From: Maylandia zebra
Lineage: Eukaryota > Chordata > Actinopteri > Cichliformes > Cichlidae
DNA: 64,000 nt
Assembly: GCF_041146795.1 (NCBI RefSeq)
Contig: NC_135180.1
Coordinates: forward strand, 38,422,794-38,486,793
Direction of reading: 5' to 3'
Translations under genes and position numbers: made by a program
Shown here: positions 1 to 12,059 of the stretch, piece after piece
Position numbering within the stretch: the stretch's first letter is position 1
Layout of the letters: every line of letters begins with the position of its first letter
Notes under the pieces: model-generated
Seen by the model: only the letters and a program-made list of their open reading frames with translations
What the model was told of the DNA's origin: nothing
Databases searched by the model: none

Positions 1-384
1 CTGAAACCATGAGATGATTGTTTGATGAATGATTTCATAAAGACAAATCTGCTGTTTGCTGCAGCTTCACAAAGAGGAAAAATGCTGCTTTTTGTCTTAA
101 ATATCAAAGTGACTCCCTCCTCTTAAATCCAGACCTCTGGATTAAAATGACAGAGCAGCTCTGCAGCAGTAAGAAGTCACTCGGGGCGTTTTCACGCCTG
201 TAGGTCATTTACTCTGAGTTTGCAAACTTTTCTCGTGATTTGAGAAAAATTCAAGAAAACTCCAAGCGAACCAAAATGTCACTGAAACCACGTGACAATG
301 TTCAGTCTGCTTATTGGCCAGATGTGTCTGGGGCGGAGCAACAAAAGTAAATACAGGAAGAAGATGCTGTGTTCTGGAGAATTC

Positions 385-990
385 ACGTCAGCTTCACAGC
401 TAGCTGCTAGCTCGTACAGACCGTTACACGTCTATAGTACTTCGTCCAACAAAGCCACTCTCCTCTGCAAGTCCACGTTTCAGCCGTACCTCTTTAACTT
501 TGTCTCCAAACCACTCAACCTGAGCTTCATCTCTGCCCCCTCCAGCTCAGCCTCCAGCACCTCAGACACTACCCACCATATCGTCTTTGTTTCGTCTTCA
601 CCCACTCCACCCTGCCTGGAATCTCTTCACCTCTCACGTGCATTGTTAATCCAGGTATTTAAACTCGTCTTCCTTCACTATCACACTGCACGTCTCCATC
701 TCACTCACACGTGTTCTATCTTCCATTCTTCTCTCCAAAGCATTCCTTCACCTCTCCAGGCTCTTTCCCACCTGCTCCCCACTCTCACTACGGCTCGCCA
801 GCTCCACAGACACTCCTGCCTGACCCCATCTGTCAGTCTGTCACCACTGCAAACAAGAAGGGGATCAGCGCAGATCCCTGATGTAGTCCCACCACGAATC
901 CATCTGTCACTCCTCCTGCACACATCACCACTGTCCTCGTACCTGTCCCGCACCAGCCTTGCACATTTCTCTGCCACACCTGACTCATGC
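385..990 (-). mobile_element. RTE-type LINE fragment (reverse-transcriptase region), decayed
   Basis: Read on the minus strand, this stretch resembles the middle and late reverse-transcriptase region of RTE/Rex3-like LINEs. A segment near 975-880 reads LVRDRYEDSGDVCRR, followed by a GGTTSGICADPLL segment and then DRLTDGVRQE, in the family's expected order. Frames break repeatedly, so the copy is dead. The 245-codon open frame on the opposite strand (292-1029) is its antisense shadow. The clade is from memory of the family pattern; a translated repeat search would settle it. Confidence 0.6.
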
Positions 991-999
991 AGGAAGTCA

Positions 1000-2460
1000 G
1001 GTGTGGCCTTTAATAGAACAGCGGTGTAAATAAAAAAGGTCTTCTAAAATGACCTGCCAGGTCTTTGGCCCATGTTTAGTACAAAAAAGTACTTCAGTAG
1101 AACTGCGGTCAACACAGCCCAGACCCAGCAAACATCTCAGCACTGACCAGCTGCCGTCTGACTCCTCTCACAGGTTTTTATTCAGAATGATGTTGGAGGT
1201 GAGAGACAGCAGCTTCGTTTCAAACGTGCTTGCTGGGACGTTTTTGGAGATAAAGTCAAAAATGTCTCTTCAAATTCTGCTGACAGTCACATTTGCAAGC
1301 TTTCAAAATTATCTTAAATACAAGAAGTTTCCTTTAAAGATCAAATAACTTCACTTTTAAATTTCAAAGCGACAAACACTGGAGCTTCAGGGTCAGGCGG
1401 ATCTCTCCAGTAACTCCATCAGGTCCAATCACCGTTGAACACCTCAGGCTGAAGTGAAACTGTAGACAGTCATGTGATCTGTCACACAATTAAAAGCTGC
1501 AGGTGACCTCACCTGTGCTCTGCGACACAGTCACCTTCCCCTCAGAGTTCATACAGGAGCCAACCGAGTACATTTAACAGCTAATTTAAGCCTGCACGGT
1601 CAGATCTAGCTCCTCATCTAATAAGGTGAGGGATTGGTTAGTTATCCACAGTGACATCAATGACATCGTACATGGGACAGCCGTATAATGCAAGTCTGCA
1701 GCCATCAGGTTTAAACTACAGAAAGACGAGAAAAGCCGACAGTCTGAATGTTCCTCTGACAAACATCCAGACCAGCCAGAGCTCTTCAATAAGAATCAGC
1801 GGCACTAACATGTGACCAAAACATACAACCTGAGAATCTTAAACCTGACACAGCTGCACGCGCTCAGGCTCGAGGTTGCATAAGGACGCAGTATCGACCC
1901 GATGCCCGCTCTGGCAGCACATTAGCAGAGCAGGTGGCGCCTCACTTCTTCCAGGTATTTGTTTAATGTCGGACTTTAAACCGATCAAATTGACTCAAAG
2001 TAATTGCCAAACAGACACCCGGGCATCATCGGAGCCGTGAAGGGTTTAGCTCGTGGTGACGGAGTCTGAGCTCGCAGCTCAGCTGACGCTCGCCAGACTT
2101 TACCGAACAGGAAAACCTCAGGTCAAACATTTTTAACTCTGCAAGGTGAAAGAAAACCGTAGCGCACACCTGGAGAACAGCGAATCCTTGTTTTGTGAGC
2201 ATCCACCAACAATCAGAAAGGGAGAAATTAGTCATGCTGTAGCAGTCACGGTGCTCGGCCTTTGACCCGGAGTTGGTGCTTCGTGCATTTCTTTAGTGTA
2301 CCGAGTTTAGAGTTCTCTGTTCCTGGTTGAATTAGCGTTTAGTTTATACTTTAGAGTTTCTTGTTCCATCCTCTCGAGTCCCTGATCTCAAGTAAATGTC
2401 TGTGTTTCGCCGTTTAGTTATCATTTCTTACTTCCTGTTTTATTCTGGTGGTTATTTATC
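1000..2460. other. gene-poor interval
   Basis: No supported exon was found. Open frames are short and have no recognisable domains. The last part (about 2290-2460) is rich in short T/C-rich phrases resembling the LTR-like repeats near 59 kb and 63.8 kb, but the match is too weak to call. Confidence 0.4.
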
Positions 2461-2467
2461 TCTAGAG

Positions 2468-2690
2468 CAGGGTGAGGAACTCCAGGCCTCGAGGGCCGGT
2501 GTCCTGCAGGTTTTAGATCTCACCCTGGGTCTACACACCCGAATCACATGATTAGTTCATTACCAGGCCTCTGGAGAACTTCAAGACATGTTGAGGAGGT
2601 CATTTAGTCATTTAAATCAGCTGTGATGGATCAAGGACACATCTAAACCTGCAGGACACCGGCCCTCGAGGCCTGGAGTTGCCCACCCTG
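2468..2690. mobile_element. hAT-like MITE with long terminal inverted repeats
   Basis: A 223 bp element starts CAGGGTGAGGAACTCCAGGC and ends with the near-perfect inverse, GCCTGGAGTTGCCCACCCTG. The inverted arms are about 50 bp each and include the shared CTGCAGGACACCGGCCCTC block. The flanking octamers CTCTAGAG (2460-2467) and CTGTAGTA (2691-2698) match at 5 of 8 positions, which fits a decayed 8 bp hAT target-site duplication. It has no coding capacity, so it is non-autonomous. Confidence 0.8.
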
Positions 2691-2699
2691 CTGTAGTAT

Positions 2700-4960
2700 C
2701 ATCCAGCAGTGTGTCTGGTTGCTTTTCTGTGCAGTCGTTGGCCTTTGTCAGAGTGTCTGCACGTACAACTTGTGGTTCATTAGTTTGGACTTTGTTTTGT
2801 CCCTTGTAAATAAGCAGCTCACCTATTATTGAATCCTGCCTGCTGTCCATGTCTACGATTTGGGCCGTCAACATCCCAGCTGCCGTAAGGCGAGAGGCAG
2901 GGTACGCTCTGGACGGGTCACCAGTCTTTTACACGACTTGTTGATTAAACATTTAAACAATGAAATGTTCGAAAACTTAGAAAATAAAGATGCTGTAATC
3001 TGACAAAACCTGGAAGAAAAAAAAAATGAACCAGGCAAAGGAGGAAAACCTAGAAAAGCCAACTTTTAGATCTGAGATGGGTTGAAGTCATCAAGCTGAC
3101 CCTAAACTCATGTCTAAGACCAGCTGGCACGCTCAGTGTTGAGGCATAATGTCAGGTCTTAAATCCGGACTGCAAGATTAAATCTTTAATCACAAAGCAA
3201 ACCTCCTTTAACTGATTATTCATTTTGGGTAGATAAACTCTAGTGTTTGCTGCCCTGTGGTGTCAGACGGGCTTTTGTTTGTTCGGTTGGTGGAAAAATT
3301 CAGAGACCGACAAACGTGCATCTAATTGTTTCTTAGCTCAGGCGTGGCGGAGGATCAGCCTGCTGTCGGACGCCCACAGTAGGTATGAGTATTTTTCTGC
3401 TGTCGCTGGGTGGAGAAGCTGTTCAACCACAGCCACACATTCCTGCAGCGAACCAGTCAACACAGACCGGAGGAGCCGAGGGTGCGCCTGAACGTACACT
3501 TATGTTTGGAGTGGATCAAGACCTGTTGATAATACTTTACTGTGCAAAACATGGGAGAGAGAAGACAACTTATCAAAATTTATAGAAAGCTTAATGTTTG
3601 GATTTAAAGCTGGAGTCCAGGGTGCTTTGGTCAGCTAAAGATAACAAGTTCAAAGTGATATAAAACTATAAAATGTAGTAAATCTTCTGATTTGGGAGGT
3701 TTTTAAATCAGTTTGACTTTTTTAGATTAAGAAGATGATAACATTAAACTCATTAATCTGAATATTTTCAGTCATCACGTGTCAGGAGTAACAGTGGTAA
3801 GTTCTTTAAGATTGTTTTGCAGTATGTCACAGTGCTGCAGACGCTCGTTTATGGCCCTTTTTAGAGATAGCATGAAAGAGCTGGGGCGGGGGTTCAAAGT
3901 GGCTTCCAAAGGCAGCAGCAACTGAATTCGATCATATTATTGCAATAAAGTAAGCAAATTCATGCTCTTTGTACTTTCAGTGCAACATTTAAATGACAAT
4001 GTACTTGGTTAATGAATGGTTGGCAGAACAAGAGTAACCATCTATCACAGCGTTTCCATTTTATGTTCTTCCTCCTTTATGTTTGCTCAAACTCATAAAA
4101 GCGTGCAGCACAAAAAACTTCCAATAGCCAAACTTTCCTTTGATCTAAAGTCCAGGAAGCGTGAAACAGAGCCGAGCTAACGGCACCAAAACCTCCAGTT
4201 TGGATCCAGTTTTGGTTAAAACGGCGCAGAAACAGACTGAGCGGCTGTTCGACATGCTGCTGCGGCCCGACGCTCACAAACTTCTTACCATCCACTAAAT
4301 ATAACATACGTATAGTTCATATGTAATGTTTTTACAAGTTTTAAGGATTTGTAGAGTTTGTTTTCAAAATCCCGTATCAGTGTTGGTTTTGTCCTCAGGT
4401 GGTTTGCACAGGTTGGTGTTAGTTTAAGTCAATATTAGGTTAAGTGACGCAAACATGACGGCGCTGCTGGATCATTAAGCGGACTCCGCAGACGCCGCCA
4501 ATAACAAAGCATTTACTAGATTTAAATATATGTATGCACATTTAAATTAAGTGCGTGTGAAGCTGAAGTGACCCCAGCAGCATGCGTGATGTCACTGTAA
4601 CCAAGGCAACAGGACCATTTGCACACCAAACACTCACGCACGCACCTCCGCAAACTCGTGTCGGGAGAGCACACCGGACACCGGACACCCCCCCAGCAGC
4701 CCTGCATCCAACAACACGCGCGTGCACAAAACCAGTTCTTACGCAGGTATGAATTACACGTCACAGTCTCGCATTAAAACCGCATGTTTCCTGAAAACAA
4801 CACGAGCGTTGATGGAGTTTCGCTGGAAGTGATTACTGAAGTCTGCTCTCACGCGACACACAGCCAGAAACCAACCAGCCAACAAACAGCAGAATAAAAA
4901 AAAGCAGCAGCTCAGGCTGTGAGGAGACGCTGTGCAGAGGCCGCAGGTGCGAGTAATGAC
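2700..4960. other. gene-poor interval downstream of candidate minus-strand first exon
   Basis: No exon with recognisable protein similarity was seen on either strand. If the candidate promoter near 5.1 kb is real, this is its first intron, since that transcript runs leftward from about 5100. A plus-strand donor-like CAG/GTATGA occurs at 4745-4753, but nothing around it supports a gene. Confidence 0.35.
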
Positions 4961-4968
4961 CGACTCAC

Positions 4969-5140
4969 CTGCGGGTGGATGATCTCCGCTCTGCGACTCT
5001 GGGCTTCTGACCGGCTGAGCGATAAGTGAACAAACTCATCAGCAAACACTGAATTATGTTCTTCCAAAGCGGAGCAGAGACTGGAGCGCTGCAGGTAACC
5101 CGAACCTTACCTGCTGCAGGTAGTTTATAAGCCACGCCCC
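4969..5140 (-). promoter_or_regulatory. candidate minus-strand core promoter and first exon
   Basis: On the minus strand a GC/CACCC-type box (GGGGCGTGGC, 5131-5140) abuts a TATA box (TTATAAA, 5124-5130). The expected start site is near 5095-5100. About 130 bp downstream lies a strong splice donor, CCGCAG/GTGAGT, with the exon ending at 4969. One ATG inside the exon (MSLFTYRSAGQK...) stays open to the donor; otherwise the exon would be 5' UTR. No partner exon was found in 1-4968, so the gene would extend past the left edge. The combination is suggestive but unproven. Confidence 0.4.
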
Positions 5141-5199
5141 CTCCACAGACCTGTCTGCACGCACGCACACAAAAACACCTGCTGCAGGTCACCTGCATC

Positions 5200-7470
5200 A
5201 CGCTGCAATAGCTCTTCCTATTTTGGTTTCCTGCGTCCTATTTCTGTGCCAAACCTTCCTCTGATCTGTCCTCGTTCGCCTCCTTACTCAGAAAACCACG
5301 ACCTTTCACGTCCTCGTGAAGCTTTTGTGCTCTTCGTTCTTTATTTCACTCGTGTTTAGTCTGTCTGAGGATTGCCTCGGTCCACAGGTGTCTGTCAAGG
5401 ACGCATAGACGTGCTCCGAGTTCGGAATGGGACGTGGCCACGTCAGCCTGGCCTGCTTTCAATTTGTAATCAAACCATAAAGCAATAAAACTCAGAAACC
5501 ATCTAGCTCACAACTGTAAACACGCAGCTTAATTTTTAATGAGCAGACACACTTTCCAAGGCCTCACATGTGATGATGCAGCATTTATAATCGCAGCGTT
5601 AATTATAAACCTTATTCAGGTATTGTTGTGCTCACCTGAGCTGCCAAAGCACCGACACTGAACCGCATTTAAGCAAAACCTGAAACACATTCACACACAG
5701 CAACACGTTTATGATGAAAACAACACAACACTTGTGCTTACGGGCACCTGCTCCTCTCCAGCTCAGCCACAACACTTCACGTGTGTTTTAAAACACATCC
5801 ATGTACACAATGTTTAGTTTTTGCACTGTTAGTGGATGAAAAAGTCGACCTTTGAACCCTGGAGAGCTCAGTTCGACTTCCTCACACAGCTGACTGCTAC
5901 AGACTATTTTAATCTTGCTATTAATTATATAAAGTTAAAGTCAAGCCCTAAAAACTTTGTAAGTTTTAACCAGCAGAAAGCTCAGAAAACATTTGTGTTT
6001 TCGGTTCAAAGAGTTTTTTAAAGCCCTGTTTTCTGGGTTGCCGTGGTAACAGATCCCTACTGAAGACAAATCAGCTGTTATTAAAATCCATGAATATTTG
6101 TGACTGTGAGGAAAACTCGAGCACAAACACGTGCTGCTTTCTGAAGTGTTGGTTTTATGTTTTGTGGTGTTTGTGTCTCATGAAGCTGCTTCATGATCAG
6201 GATTGAAACGTTCCGGGATGGAGACGTGAGCGTCCACCTGAACCAGCAGTTTCACCAGATTTGAGGCTGTTTTCAGATAATTATTCATTTTTCAGTGTTT
6301 TGTGTAGTTTAATTATAGCTTTTGGTCTTTTTGTACATAACTGTTGAAATTAAAAACATTCAAAGGCCACAAAAGGAAAAGTGAAGCCCGTGTTGCCGGC
6401 CTCGCCTCGTTTCCCGGCGCCGTCCTGACCCCTGTGTGAAAACATGCCCAGGCGGAGGCTTCGTCAGGCAGCCCACACAACACCTTTGTGCGTTTTATGT
6501 ACAGAGGGGAAGGTGTTTGTTCAGCACTCGCGCAGTGACAACATCACCATGGAAAAAACTCGCAGTCCTTTATGAACTGATGTTTTCTTTCCTTCCTTTT
6601 GTCCGTGTGATATACGTCTTCATGTCACTCTCTGAGTTTGCACAGTAACTACAGTCGTAATGAGCTGCCTGCACATACGGCCGTTTCCTCAGCAGTGAGG
6701 ACAAAAAAAGGCAGACATTTCAAAACCTGACAAAAAAAATGTCTTTATATTTGCAAGATAATGTTTTGGTGCCAGTGTTCAGATAGAAGGAAATGTGAGA
6801 TGTTGAGATGAACAAAAACGTGCTTATTTTAAAACTTTCTTCTTGTATATTTTCTTCTTTTTTTTGGTGTTTTCTTTCCTAAAACTGACCCAGATATCCA
6901 TCGTGCGTCTGAGCCAGCCTGAAACGAGCCTGGTGTAAGTCCAGAAAACCATTATGAGTGACCGTGGAGGCCCTTACATTGTAAATGAAACACATCTGAC
7001 AGCTAACAGAGCCTGCATGTGACGTACCTCAGACTGTGCTCTTCGAGTCTCTGCAGGCTGATGTCACAGCGCTCTGTGAAACAGTCACGACCTTCAAACA
7101 TCTGATTCGTGTTTCTGAAAGCAAATTTTCATCTCTCTGGTCTCACGTGTTCATAATTCGTGTCAGTGTATACAAGATGAACATTTTCTACTTGTAAAGA
7201 GCTGAAAAGTCCACATTTGAAGGTTGAAGGTGTGGGTGATGGAGATGAGATGTGATGTTCATGTCTAAGAAGACAGATTACCGTTAGGTGACCATGTCAT
7301 GTGAGGCTTTGATATCAGGCTGGAGAGATGAGTTAGCATCATGGATCGTGTTTGGCAAGCTAACAAACTATTTCCTGTCTGATTTTGTTATCAGTGAGAT
7401 TACAAAGGGAGATACAGTTAGCCGTGCAAAAGTCTTGAGTCAAACCTTCCAAGGAGCCAAATGTCTGGTA
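5200..7470. other. gene-poor interval
   Basis: AT-rich sequence with short open frames only. No domain, RNA gene or clear repeat was recognised. If the minus-strand promoter at 5.1 kb is real, its upstream regulatory sequence would lie in the first part of this stretch. Confidence 0.35.
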
Positions 7471-7481
7471 ATGTCTTAAAG

Positions 7482-7670
7482 CAGCGGTCTCCAACCTTTT
7501 TTGCGCCACGGACCGGTTTATGCCCGACAATATTTTCACGGACCGGCCTTTAAGATAAATACAACAAAATAAAACTAGTACTGGTATCGAAAAAAAGAAG
7601 ATTTATTCACAACACACGTGGAAACTCACGGACCGGCACTGGTCTGAGACCCGGGGGTTGGGGACCGCTG
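7482..7670. mobile_element. hAT-like MITE with intact 8 bp target-site duplication
   Basis: A 189 bp element with terminal inverted repeats CAGCGGTCTCCAACC (left) and GGTTGGGGACCGCTG (right). It is flanked by a perfect octamer duplication, TCTTAAAG, at 7474-7481 and 7671-7678. The inner sequence repeats the ACGGACCGG motif near both ends. It has no open frame. The duplication length and CAG...CTG ends fit the hAT superfamily. The perfect duplication suggests a fairly recent insertion. Confidence 0.92.
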
Positions 7671-7679
7671 TCTTAAAGT

Positions 7680-8860
7680 GCTCCTGAGCAACAGTTTTCC
7701 TTCTGGAGACCTGTCAGAGTTTTCCTTTGGACACCAGCTGCTTTTTCACAGGAACGATAACGCAGACGTATGAATCGTTCAAGCATGAAGGGCTCCCAAC
7801 GAACAACGTTGTCTAAACATCGCAGAGGACTGAGCAAAGAACCAGGTCTAAAAAGTATCTTTAGACACCTTGTTACCAGCAGCCTGTCACACAACACATT
7901 TTTGAACAATTTCTTTAGTTGAATCTATAAAAAATCTCAAAGAAAACACAGTTTGACAGCATGAAAGAATATTTCTGCGCAAACAAAAGAGCTGTTAGAA
8001 ATTCTGAGGAAGCTGGGCAAAAGAAGTGTAACGTCTAAAAAACTGTCTGCAACAAATGAACAGCGTCTGAAAGAAACAGGAAAACAATCCAGCAAAGAGC
8101 TGAGACGAGAGCAGAGAGACGATCGGGACCTTCGGCTGATCGTCTGCTGTTCTCTGGAGTCTCAGCAGAAATGGTCTCAGTGAAGGACGGCTGTCAGGAA
8201 GCCGTGCTTAACGAAGGGAGAGGTATGAAACTGGACTGAAGACCAGAGGAACCGGTCTGATGGAGAGATGGACCCACGGTCAGGAGGAGGTCAGCAGTCG
8301 GAGTCTGCAGCCATCTGTGAACACGCTGGAGGCTCTGCCATGTTTGGCTTTTTAATCGGTGATGTTGGAGATCCTTCGAAACTGCTGGAATTACGAACGC
8401 AGACGACACCATCAGATTTATCTGGAAAGCATCTGACTGATAACAGCGTCACTGTTTTCCTTTTCTTTCTTTTTTCTTTTGCTTTGTTTTAGTTTATGTT
8501 TTCATACATTTCAATAAACATATTGTCTGTAATATAAAGAGAAGGGGGGTGGCGTGAGACTTGCCCAACACTGCATTCACTTTTCATTTGTAACGTAGCA
8601 TCTCTGGACCATAACGTGAACGACATGTTGGATGATTAACCATCCATGATCATCATCGTCCAAAATCACAGATTTATAACACAGAGCTGAATCTGACAGC
8701 TGAAGTTTATCTGTTGTGGGGGCAGACAGCAGAACAAAACTGAGCCTCAAAAATACTTTTGAACTTGTGGGGACCAGGATTTTGGTACCCACAAACATAT
8801 GAATACATGCTCACATACAGACATTAAAAAAACAGGCAGAAGAAATCAAAGTCCTGCCAT
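7680..8860. other. gene-poor interval
   Basis: No gene was recognised. A short TTGTGGGGACC phrase near 8766 is shared with 14871 and is probably the end of a dispersed DNA repeat. Some internal segments alternate purine-rich and pyrimidine-rich runs, with no supported function. Confidence 0.3.
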
Positions 8861-8929
8861 ATTTTGAGGAATTGTAGACACGTGAGGCTCATTTGCATAT
8901 ATGTAAATGAGGGGCCATAGATTAGCGCA

Positions 8930-9190
8930 ATGAGTTTATCGCTATACAATTATGTAAATGAGGCCCGGTGTTGTAGGACAGTTACGTAAGGCGGCGTATT
9001 TCAAAGAGAGGTTTAGTAGGAAATTACATAAGATGCTGGTTCTGAGGCTATTTACGGCCACGGCGAACGGCGTGCTGCCAACACAATCCCACCAGGACAA
9101 TGAGCTGTATTTATGGCTACGAGTAAAAGGGAATTTAACGGCCGACACGAGCCAGGGAGCTGGTAAATTTAGGTTGTAGCTGCTTGGTTT
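8930..9190. other. unidentified stretch open on both strands
   Basis: Both strands are open for 70-100 codons here: 8958-9179 on plus, 8942-9250 on minus. The GC content and codon-like texture differ from the surrounding AT-rich DNA. I do not recognise either product. A decayed DNA-transposon coding fragment is the most likely explanation, but this is only inference. Confidence 0.25.
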
Positions 9191-10234
9191 GTCACATCTG
9201 CCAGTCATGGGAAGCTCTTTTTGTTCAAAAGGTTTAACCACCAGAGCCACCCATGAGTTTTTAAAGTTCCCTGTTTGATAAATTCATATTTAATGGTCTC
9301 CTGCTGGGTGGTTGCTCTCAGCCACACTCTGATCAGCTGATTTTCAGACTCAAAACTAAGCAGATTTGAATTTGGACCAAGGAAAGAATCCACATCACCT
9401 ACCTCTGCTCTGTTTTGTCATTTTTGGCCCAAAACAACTGTTTACACAAAAATCTTGCCAAGTTCAGTTTTTGGTGCCACTGAGCCGAATGGATGACCTT
9501 GTCATGGCCCCATCTGTCGCCTTCACGCTGATTCTGGCTCTCTCAGCTCACCATGATAATAATTCATGGACTGATCACTGCTCTTATTATGTTGGACTTG
9601 CTTTTTCTTATGGTTAAGTGCATAAACATATTTTTGTACTTTCAATAATTATATCTGAACTGTCCATCCTGCTTGGTGCCTTTATGAGGCTTAGACGCTG
9701 CTTTAAAGCCCGTATCCACCTCTTTTTTCTTTAATGATGTTTCTTTACCTGCAGAGGGTGTGAAGGGAACAGAAAATGAAAGAAATGGGTGGTTATGAGG
9801 AGTTTGGGGTGGGTAGTTGGGCAGACAAAATACTGGACTGGACTTGAAGTTGTTGTTTATTTCCAGTTTCACACAAAGAGTCAGTGTTGCTTGTTTTTGT
9901 CCGTTTATAACCTTTAATCACATGACTGTTACTGTAGCAGTGATGCTGAAGGTGCTTGAACCTCAACAAAACTCACCTGACGTGCAAAACAAAACAAAAA
10001 TCTTGATTGACTGAATATTTTCTTCAAACTGAGCCGAGGCCTGAGTGGCAGCTGAAACTAACTTTCATCCAATAAACATGAACGACTGTAGAAAAGTTCG
10101 GGTTCTGTTCTCCAGTATTTCCTTTAATCGATAAAACCTTTTTATTTTTGTTTCTCATTTTAACCTTTTGAAGCCTGAACCATAAAATAATCCCCAGAAA
10201 ATTATATTTTCTTGAAAACGACAAATTAAAAAAC

Positions 10235-10235
<1 letters not shown>

Positions 10236-10266
<31 letters not shown>

Positions 10267-11120
10267 ATTTTATTTGAAAGCACCTTTCAGAACACTCAAG
10301 TACACTGTACACAGTAGAATAATAAAAGCAACATAAAAGCCAGCAGTTTACAGAATCATAAAAGCATAAGACATAAAACAAATTTAAAATAGCAGATTTA
10401 AGAGGTTATGTGGGATAAGCTATTTTGAACAAGTGAGTTTTGAGTTGGGACTTAAAGAGAAAGAAGGAAGAGATATTTCTCAAATCAGGAGGTAGGGAAT
10501 TCCAGAGTCGAGGAGCAGAGCAGCTGAAGGCCCTGCTCCCCATGGTGGAAAGACGGGGGGAGGGGACGGAGAGAGAAAGGGAAGAAGAAGATCTGAGACA
10601 TCGAGATGGGGCGGTGATCTGAACCAGATCAGAGAGATATGGAGGAGAGAGATGATGAATAGCCTTAAATGTGTACAATTGATGCTGCTGCAGGACAGGA
10701 GTGATGTGGTGGGCAGAAGGGGTCCTGGTGGTGATACGGGCAGCGGAGTTCTGGACGCGTTGGATCTTGTGGATGGATTTTTGAGTAAGACCCAAAAGAA
10801 GTGAATTACAATAATCGATCTGGGAAGTAACAAGGCTGTGGACAAGAATGGCAGCGGCATGTGGGGAGAGAAAAGGACGGAGACGATTAATGTTGAGGAT
10901 GAGACCCAAGCTTTTCACAGAGGAAGAAACGGAGACCGGCGAGTTATTGATAGTAACAGAGAAACTGTTGGTTCTGGATAATGTTGATTTAGTGCCGACC
11001 AAGAGGAGCTCGGATTTATTACTATTGAGTTTGAGAAAATTAGAAGAGAACCATGAATTTAGTTCAGCTAAGCAGAGGGTGAGGGAGGATGGGGGGAGAG
11101 CAGAATCAGGTAAAAGGTAA
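10236..11120 (-). mobile_element. 5'-truncated L2-type LINE, 3' end of ORF2
   Basis: The minus strand encodes a 198-residue C-terminal reverse-transcriptase segment (11002-10406). It has the L2 signature [13 protein letters not shown], then [12 protein letters not shown], and a terminal motif close to [14 protein letters not shown]. The 3' end runs into an (ATT)n tail at 10236-10265, the microsatellite-like 3' end typical of L2 elements. The 5' part is missing, as is usual for dead-on-arrival copies. This frame is relatively undamaged, so the copy is not very old. Confidence 0.85.
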
Positions 11121-11819
11121 ATATTAATTTGTATTATGAGTTTTCATTTGTTTACATTGGCTACATTCTGCTGTTTTTCTTTTTTTATTCACTAAAATGT
11201 ACTGTACAATTTATTTTGGCTTTTCAGGGGCTGATGTAGACGTCTACGAACTCATGTATTAAATATGATACACTCCATGTTAAAGGGTTACGCATTAGGA
11301 CAGGCGGTTTCTCTGTAGCATTGCTGCCCAGTACTGAAGTGAAGTGGACTATGAAGTTTGAGTAATCTTATCTTGCATTGCATTGGATCCGGGTCAGGAC
11401 ACAACGGTCTGAGCAGAGCTGCTCCGGCTAGCTAGCTATCCTCCAGCTAGCTAGCTAAAACTTCTTTCTGTAAAGTTTCAAACACATCTGTGACAAAGGA
11501 TCGCTCTGAAAGCCCACAGTCAGGTGCTGCTGGGCACTAATCTGACTTACTGTCAGGAATGCAAACCAACCTGTTGCTGTGGTTGTACAGGAACTACATC
11601 CAACCATTGTGCAGTATGGGAATGGGGAAGATTGTCTTCTTAGAGAAGTATGGGGTACGGGCCATATGGCGTTAATAAAATAAAAGCTTCCGAATTACTG
11701 TATCCATGGTTACCCTTGAGTAAAACATTAGTTTCATCAGAATCAAACAAACACCTTCCCCCCACCCCTGCCCACCCACCTCACCAATCTGAGTCTCGGT
11801 CTGAGTAACCCTCATCACT

Positions 11820-12057
11820 CACATACAGACTCTATTCAGACGAGTCTTTTCTTTGCACCTTCGAGCACTTTGCTCTCCAGTGTGTGCCTTTCTATCGTTT
11901 TGTATATATTTCTCTAGTTTGTATAAAACTCTTCTGTTTACTATTTATTCCTGATGTCTTTACTATTTATATAGTTTTTACTCCTGCACGGTTGGCGTGG
12001 AGCACCCATAATTTCGTTGTACCAGGACAATAAAGGGTTTTTCTTCTTCTTCTTAAA
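11820..12057 (+). mobile_element. non-LTR retrotransposon 3' end
   Basis: The sequence ends with CATAATTTCGTTGTACCAGG, ACAATAAAGG and a TTCTTCTTC tail. This is the usual 3' terminus of a fish LINE family in which a TTTCGTTGTA block precedes an AATAAAG signal. Upstream, from about 11820, lies degraded 3' UTR with TTTGCAC and ATTTAT runs. No coding sequence remains. The clade is uncertain. Confidence 0.55.
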
Positions 12058-12059
12058 AC

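Noticed and set aside
292..1029. 245-codon plus-strand open frame
   Set aside because: It is antisense to an RTE reverse-transcriptase remnant; composition is low in information and no domain is present.
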